DNA of 16,522 bases from JAXHUH01 sp034211175 (GTDB lineage: Bacteria > Actinomycetota > Acidimicrobiia > Acidimicrobiales > CAIXPF01). Where the stretch lies: positions 1 through 16,522 of the forward strand of contig JAXHUH010000084.1 in assembly GCA_034211175.1 (NCBI GenBank). Direction: 5' to 3'. The notes beneath the pieces were generated by a model that had not been told where the DNA came from, ran no database searches, and saw nothing but the letters and a program-made list of their open reading frames with translations. Positions 13,189 to 16,522 of this stretch are shown piece after piece. The position numbers and the translations under genes were made by a program. Position 1 is the stretch's first letter; each line of letters opens with the position of its first letter.

Positions 13189-14391
13189 TCAGGCGGTCGG
13201 TGCGACCGTCGGGGTGCGGCGGTCGATGCGGATCACGACCTGGGCGAGGGCCATCAGGACGAGCACCGCGCTGCCGACGGCGAAGACGGTCGACGTGCCG
13301 ACGATGCCGAGGGCGACGCCGGTGAGGAGCGGGCCGATCGTCTGGCCGGCGCGCACGACCGACACGTAGAACGACACGACCGCGGCCCGGCTCTCGTCGG
13401 GGGCGTTCGAGGCCACGAGGTCCTGCATCGTCGGGACCATCGAGCCCTCGGCGAAGCCGTAGGCGAGGGCGGCGGCGAGCACGAGCAGGATCGTCGGCGA
13501 GATCCCGACGACCAGGTAGGCGCCGGCGAGCACGCACGTCCCGAACAGCACGATCCGGCGGGCGCCCCACCGGGCCCGCAGCCGGGGCAGCGACAGCGCG
13601 GCGGTCGTCGCGCTCAGCGCCGGCACCGCGATGACCAGGCCCCGCTGGCCGGCGGACAGGCCGAAGTCGTCCTCCAGGTGGAGCGGGAACGCGGTGAGGA
13701 ACAGCCCGAAGATGAGGATGAACAGCGCGAAGCCGTAGAGGTTCGACGCGAGCACGATCGGGTGGCGGACGCCGCGCAGCGCGGCCCGGAACTGCTCGGC
13801 GACCGGCGTCGGGTCGTCCCGCTCGACCGGCGTCAGCATGCGCCACATCGTCGCCGCGGTGATCAGGGTCAGCGGGTACGGCGCGAACGCGTAGCGCCAC
13901 GAGCCGAGCTCGCTCAGCCCGCCGCCGACCGCGGGCAGCGCGGCGATGCACGTCGTGAGCACGGCCGAGTTCCAGCCGATGTAGCGGGTCCGGTCCGCAC
14001 CCGACCAGTGGTCGCTGATCAGCACCACCGACAGCCCGATCAGCGACGCACCGCCGCAGCCCTGCACGAGGCGGGCCGCAACGAGCGCCCAGAACGTCGG
14101 CGCCAGCGCGGCCGCCGTGCCGCCGACCCCGAACAGGACCAGCGACGGGACGAGCACCTGGCGGCGACCCCAGCGGTCGGCGAGGAGGCCGGTGAACGGG
14201 GCGAGCAGGATCGCGGGCGCCGGCCCGCAGGCGATGAGGATGCCGGCGTCGGAGTCCGGGCGGTCGAACGCGTCGAGGACGTCGGGCACCACCGGCGACA
14301 CCAGGGTGTTCGCCATGATGCCCGAGGCGGTCACCAGGAAGATCGACCACAGCGGCGGATGCGACGGCCGTGAAAGCACCGGTACAGGCAA
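13189..14391 (-). CDS. MFS transporter, DHA1-like drug/metabolite exporter
   Basis: Proton-coupled inner-membrane transporter of about 400 residues with the 12-helix pattern of the DHA1 group. The first helix is SIFLVTASGIMANTLVSPVV. The diagnostic loop 2-3 motif is GLLADRWGRRQVL (about 67-79). A Gly/Ala-rich fifth helix and a basic loop near RLRARWGARRI mark the second half. Export is suggested by family but substrate is unknown. Start is uncertain: TTG 14391 and GTG 14379 are in frame, neither with a Shine-Dalgarno sequence nor a good -10; an ATG at 14434 is in another frame. It is 92 bp upstream of mca on the same strand, but mca has its own promoter. The divergent GGCT-like gene shares the 111-bp upstream region with 11-bp direct repeats. 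Confidence 0.88.
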   Translation of the reverse strand: MPVPVLSRPSHPPLWSIFLVTASGIMANTLVSPVVPDVLDAFDRPDSDAGILIACGPAPAILLAPFTGLLADRWGRRQVLVPSLVLFGVGGTAAALAPTFWALVAARLVQGCGGASLIGLSVVLISDHWSGADRTRYIGWNSAVLTTCIAALPAVGGGLSELGSWRYAFAPYPLTLITAATMWRMLTPVERDDPTPVAEQFRAALRGVRHPIVLASNLYGFALFILIFGLFLTAFPLHLEDDFGLSAGQRGLVIAVPALSATTAALSLPRLRARWGARRIVLFGTCVLAGAYLVVGISPTILLVLAAALAYGFAEGSMVPTMQDLVASNAPDESRAAVVSFYVSVVRAGQTIGPLLTGVALGIVGTSTVFAVGSAVLVLMALAQVVIRIDRRTPTVAPTA

Positions 14392-14415
14392 CCAGTCCGA
14401 CCGTGGGCACGCCCA

Positions 14416-14455
14416 ACCGATGGGCGTCAGTCATGGCGGTGACGACCGATGGGCG
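14416..14455. promoter_or_regulatory. 11-bp direct repeats in a divergent promoter region
   Basis: ACCGATGGGCG occurs at 14416-14426 and 14445-14455, 29 bp apart, with a looser copy (CCGTGGGCAC) at 14401. They lie between the start of the MFS gene (-) and the GGCT-like gene (+). Direct repeats near three helical turns apart in a divergent region are compatible with regulator sites on one face of the DNA. Confidence 0.4.
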
Positions 14456-14489
14456 GCCCGAACCCCATCGATCGGGGTCGCGGATCGGG

Positions 14490-14495
14490 TAACAC
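14490..14495 (+). promoter_or_regulatory. -10 hexamer of the GGCT-like gene
   Basis: TAACAC lies 7 nt before GTG 14503; the seventh base is T. No Shine-Dalgarno sequence is present, so a leaderless message is likely. Confidence 0.4.
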
Positions 14496-14502
14496 TGCCC
14501 GG

Positions 14503-14901
14503 GTGGCCGACGTACCCCCCGCCGTGTTCGTCTACGGGACCCTCATGCCCGGGAGGCTGCGGTGGCCCCTCGTCGAGGACCGGGTCGAGGCCCATGCCCC
14601 CGACACCGTGCGGGCCCGCCTGTACGACACCGGCGCCGGCTACCCGGCGCTCACGATGTCGCCGCCCGGTTCCACCGACCCCACCGCACCGACCGTCGAG
14701 GGCCACGTGCTGCGCCTGCGACCCGAGCTGCTGGCGACGACGGTCGAGCTGCTCGACGCCATCGAGGGCGTCGACACCGGCCTGTACGAGCGGGTCGTCG
14801 TCGCCACCGACGGCGGTGAGCGGGTGTTCGTCTACACCTGGGCGGGGCCGGTCGAGGGCTTCGTGGAGCTCGACCGCCGCTGGGACCTGCCCGAGCGCTG
14901 A
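14503..14901 (+). CDS. Gamma-glutamylcyclotransferase-family (AIG2-like) protein
   Basis: Small cytosolic protein of 132 residues with the GGCT/AIG2 fold, which converts gamma-glutamyl-amine or -amino-acid bonds to 5-oxoproline. The signature FVYGTLMPG (about 8-16) corresponds to the YGSL substrate loop. ARLYDTGAGYPAL (about 38-50) is the next conserved strand-loop. LLDAIEGVDTGLYERVVV carries the expected catalytic Glu in the E-G-V-D region, and VFVYTWAGP ends the barrel. Length and motifs suit the short bacterial branch. The true substrate in a mycothiol organism is open, since glutathione is not expected. GTG 14503 puts the first strand at the N-terminus and has a -10 seven nt upstream; an in-frame ATG at 14449 would add 18 Gly/Arg-rich residues. 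It converges on the VanW gene. Confidence 0.88.
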   Translation: MADVPPAVFVYGTLMPGRLRWPLVEDRVEAHAPDTVRARLYDTGAGYPALTMSPPGSTDPTAPTVEGHVLRLRPELLATTVELLDAIEGVDTGLYERVVVATDGGERVFVYTWAGPVEGFVELDRRWDLPER

Positions 14902-14917
14902 ACCGGCCGGGTCGGCC

Positions 14918-14950
14918 GCGCCGCCACCGGCGCGCTCGCCGGGGCGGCGC
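14918..14950. terminator. Bidirectional terminator, 14-bp hairpin
   Basis: The arms 14918-14932 and 14937-14950 form 14 base pairs with a single bulged A and a CGCT tetraloop. The hairpin fills most of the 52-bp gap between the convergent GGCT-like and VanW genes, starting 17 bp after one stop and 4 bp after the other. No T-tract is present. Confidence 0.65.
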
Positions 14951-14953
14951 CGA

Positions 14954-16522
14954 TCAGCAGCTCGTGCCGGGGCGGTAGGTGGCGTTGACCGAGTCGACGT
15001 CGGTGGTGCCGTCGACGAAGGTGCGGGTCCGCTCGGTGGTCACGAACGTGCAGCCCCCGCTGCGGGAGGTCCACTGCCCCGTCTGCTCGCCGGTGGCCCA
15101 GCGGGTCGAGTACAGGGTGACGGTGATGCTGGAGGGCGTGTAGCTCGGCCAGATCAGGACCCCGTGCGGCGTCGGGTTGTGGATCTGCAGGTCGGGGTGG
15201 GTCCACGACACCGTCGCCTCCCGCCCGTAGGGGTAGCGGGAGATGTAGCGCGAGTGGCTCTGGTACTCGCCGTACTCGAGGCCACCGAAGAACGCGGCGT
15301 TGAACAGCGTGGTCGCGAACTGCGAGACGCCACCGCCGATGTCGCTCGTGAACTGACCGCTGTAGATCACCCCGCCGGACACGAAGCCCTTCTCGACGGT
15401 GCGCTGGCCGACGTAGCCGTTGAGGGAGAAGGTCTCGCCGGGCTCGATCACCGCCCCACGGACACGGTCGGCCATGTTCTGGATGTTCACGACCCGGCTC
15501 TGGCCCGCGGCGTGGTTGGTGGTGAACGTCGAGATCTGCTCGACGATGCCGAGCTCCTCCGCCCACGCCTCGTCGCGGGGCGAGGGGTTGGGCGCCATCG
15601 CCAGCTCGACGCGGTCCTCACCGGCCTCGAGCGCGGCGAGCATCGTCGAGCCCGCCGTCTCGTCGCAGCAGCGCTGGCCGCCGCCGGCCGCCGGCGGCAC
15701 GATCCGCACCACGCCGTCCTCCACGGTGAACGTGGCGTCGGGACCGACCCGGGTCAGGTCGGCGAAGCGGGCCTCCAGGTACGCCTGGGCGGCCGAGTCG
15801 TCGAGGTCGGCGTCGACCAGCGCCGGGCCGACCTGGACGCGGATCCACCGGCGCAGCTGCTCGGGGCCGATCGTCGCCTCGGCGTCTCCCACGGCCACGG
15901 CGATGCCGTCCGCCGTCATCAGGTTCAACCGCTCCGCGACCTGCGCCAGCTCCTCGTCGGAGAACTGGGGTGCGATCGGTTGGAGGTCGGCGGTCAGCTC
16001 GACGTCGCCGCTCGTGTCGTGGAGGCGGGTCGGGAGGCCGTCGACGAACGCGGTCACGTCGAGCCGGGTGCCGTCGACGCCCGGCCGGACGACCATCTCG
16101 CCGCCGTCGAGGACGATGTCGGGCTCGACCGGCGACGCCTCGAGATCGGGATCGAGGCGGGCGAGCGCGGCAGCGAGCTGGTCGCCGTCGGGCTCGGTCA
16201 GCACGAGGTCGACCGAGCGGTTGTCGCCCCACGAGCGCAGCCACGCACCGAAGCGGGCGGCGAGGCCGCCGGCGCCGTCGCCCATCGCCGCCTCGGCGGT
16301 CGCGGCCCGGTCGACCTCCCAGCCGAGGTCGCCGACCGTCGTCACCAGCTCGCCGTCCGGGGTCGAGACGGTGGCGACCAGCTCGTCGACGTCGCTGGCC
16401 GCAGCGTCGACCCGGCGGTCGAGCTCGGCGCGGCCGAGCCCACCGATCGGCTCGCCGGCCAGGCGGGTCGCCCGGGGCACGGTGGCGGACTCGAAGCCAG
16501 CGGCCGACGCGAACCCCGCGAC
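14954..16522 (-). CDS. VanW family wall protein with peptidoglycan-binding-like region (5' partial)
   Basis: The C-terminal 522 residues of a larger exported protein; the frame runs open past the right edge, so the start, and probably a signal or membrane anchor, lies outside. Visible order: a short GEPIGGLGRAEL segment like the inter-domain turns of PG_binding_4 repeats, one or two such alpha/beta repeats (roughly the first 270 residues), then the VanW domain. The latter starts near RVVNIQNMADRVRG, with GETFSLNGYVG, SDIGGGVSQFATTLFNAAFF and HSRYISRYPYGREATVSW, followed by a beta-rich tail ending in a Cys. Where many VanW proteins have GGGICQ, this has GGGVSQ (Cys to Ser), which I recall as common in actinobacterial members. 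Family role: cell-wall associated, enzymatic activity not established; the link to vancomycin resistance is only by name. Confidence 0.9.
   Translation of the reverse strand, partial: VAGFASAAGFESATVPRATRLAGEPIGGLGRAELDRRVDAAASDVDELVATVSTPDGELVTTVGDLGWEVDRAATAEAAMGDGAGGLAARFGAWLRSWGDNRSVDLVLTEPDGDQLAAALARLDPDLEASPVEPDIVLDGGEMVVRPGVDGTRLDVTAFVDGLPTRLHDTSGDVELTADLQPIAPQFSDEELAQVAERLNLMTADGIAVAVGDAEATIGPEQLRRWIRVQVGPALVDADLDDSAAQAYLEARFADLTRVGPDATFTVEDGVVRIVPPAAGGGQRCCDETAGSTMLAALEAGEDRVELAMAPNPSPRDEAWAEELGIVEQISTFTTNHAAGQSRVVNIQNMADRVRGAVIEPGETFSLNGYVGQRTVEKGFVSGGVIYSGQFTSDIGGGVSQFATTLFNAAFFGGLEYGEYQSHSRYISRYPYGREATVSWTHPDLQIHNPTPHGVLIWPSYTPSSITVTLYSTRWATGEQTGQWTSRSGGCTFVTTERTRTFVDGTTDVDSVNATYRPGTSC

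Noticed and set aside
13106..14434. ATG 14434 frame overlapping the MFS transporter, suggesting a frameshifted N-terminus
   Set aside because: The TTG/GTG frame already gives a complete first transmembrane helix and 400-residue carrier; the other frame becomes Arg/Pro-rich at once.
14954..16480. GTG 16480 as true start of the VanW protein
   Set aside because: The frame remains open for 14 further codons to the window edge, no signal peptide follows this GTG, and family members carry an N-terminal membrane segment. I treat the gene as 5' partial.

Overview
This is a GC-rich chromosomal stretch with strong third-position G/C bias. It looks like an actinobacterium that makes mycothiol and coenzyme F420. 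The evidence is a clear mycothiol S-conjugate amidase (mca), an LLM-class F420-dependent oxidoreductase, an EF-G2-type GTPase of the mycobacterial FusA2 kind, and an actinobacterial-style VanW wall protein. A deep lineage such as Acidimicrobiia would fit, but the window alone cannot prove it. I see no rRNA, tRNA, CRISPR array, insertion sequence, phage or plasmid gene, so this reads as core or variable-core chromosome rather than an island.

Layout. From 213 to 4047 (+ strand) lie a divergent Gfo/Idh/MocA-type protein, a 508-bp hairpin-rich spacer, the EF-G2 gene and a 55-residue single-pass membrane protein. From 4096 to 5772 a secreted HExxH protein (-) and an APH-family phosphotransferase (+) are divergent. 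From 5859 to 7470 (-) come a small helical protein with a long structured leader and the LLM oxidoreductase. A lipoprotein (7611-8210, +) then runs tail-to-tail into a 597-residue MFS-like protein (-), with 133 bp of antisense coding overlap. From 9991 to 14391, all on the - strand, are a gluconate-5-dehydrogenase-like SDR, an M20 peptidase, mca and a DHA1-type MFS transporter. A gamma-glutamylcyclotransferase-fold protein (14503-14901, +) and a VanW/peptidoglycan-binding protein (14954 past the right edge, -) converge on a 14-bp hairpin.

How the genes may work together. Mca hydrolyses mycothiol conjugates. The adjacent MFS transporter could export mercapturates, and the GGCT-like protein could act in thiol or gamma-glutamyl chemistry, but these links are inference. 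The M20 peptidase and the SDR are 3 to 36 bp apart and probably co-transcribed. Most other genes appear to be single transcription units.

No gene cluster here looks like a previously undescribed system. The most unusual content is non-coding: (i) repeated leaderless promoters of the form TANNNT, 6-7 nt, start codon, several sharing the same spacer; (ii) a cluster of eight GGAAC/GTTCC half-sites and several dyads before the EF-G2 promoter; (iii) a promoter at 6447-6534 with a 27-bp dyad over its -10/+1 and three 16-bp repeats supplying its -35, followed by a leader with three hairpins.
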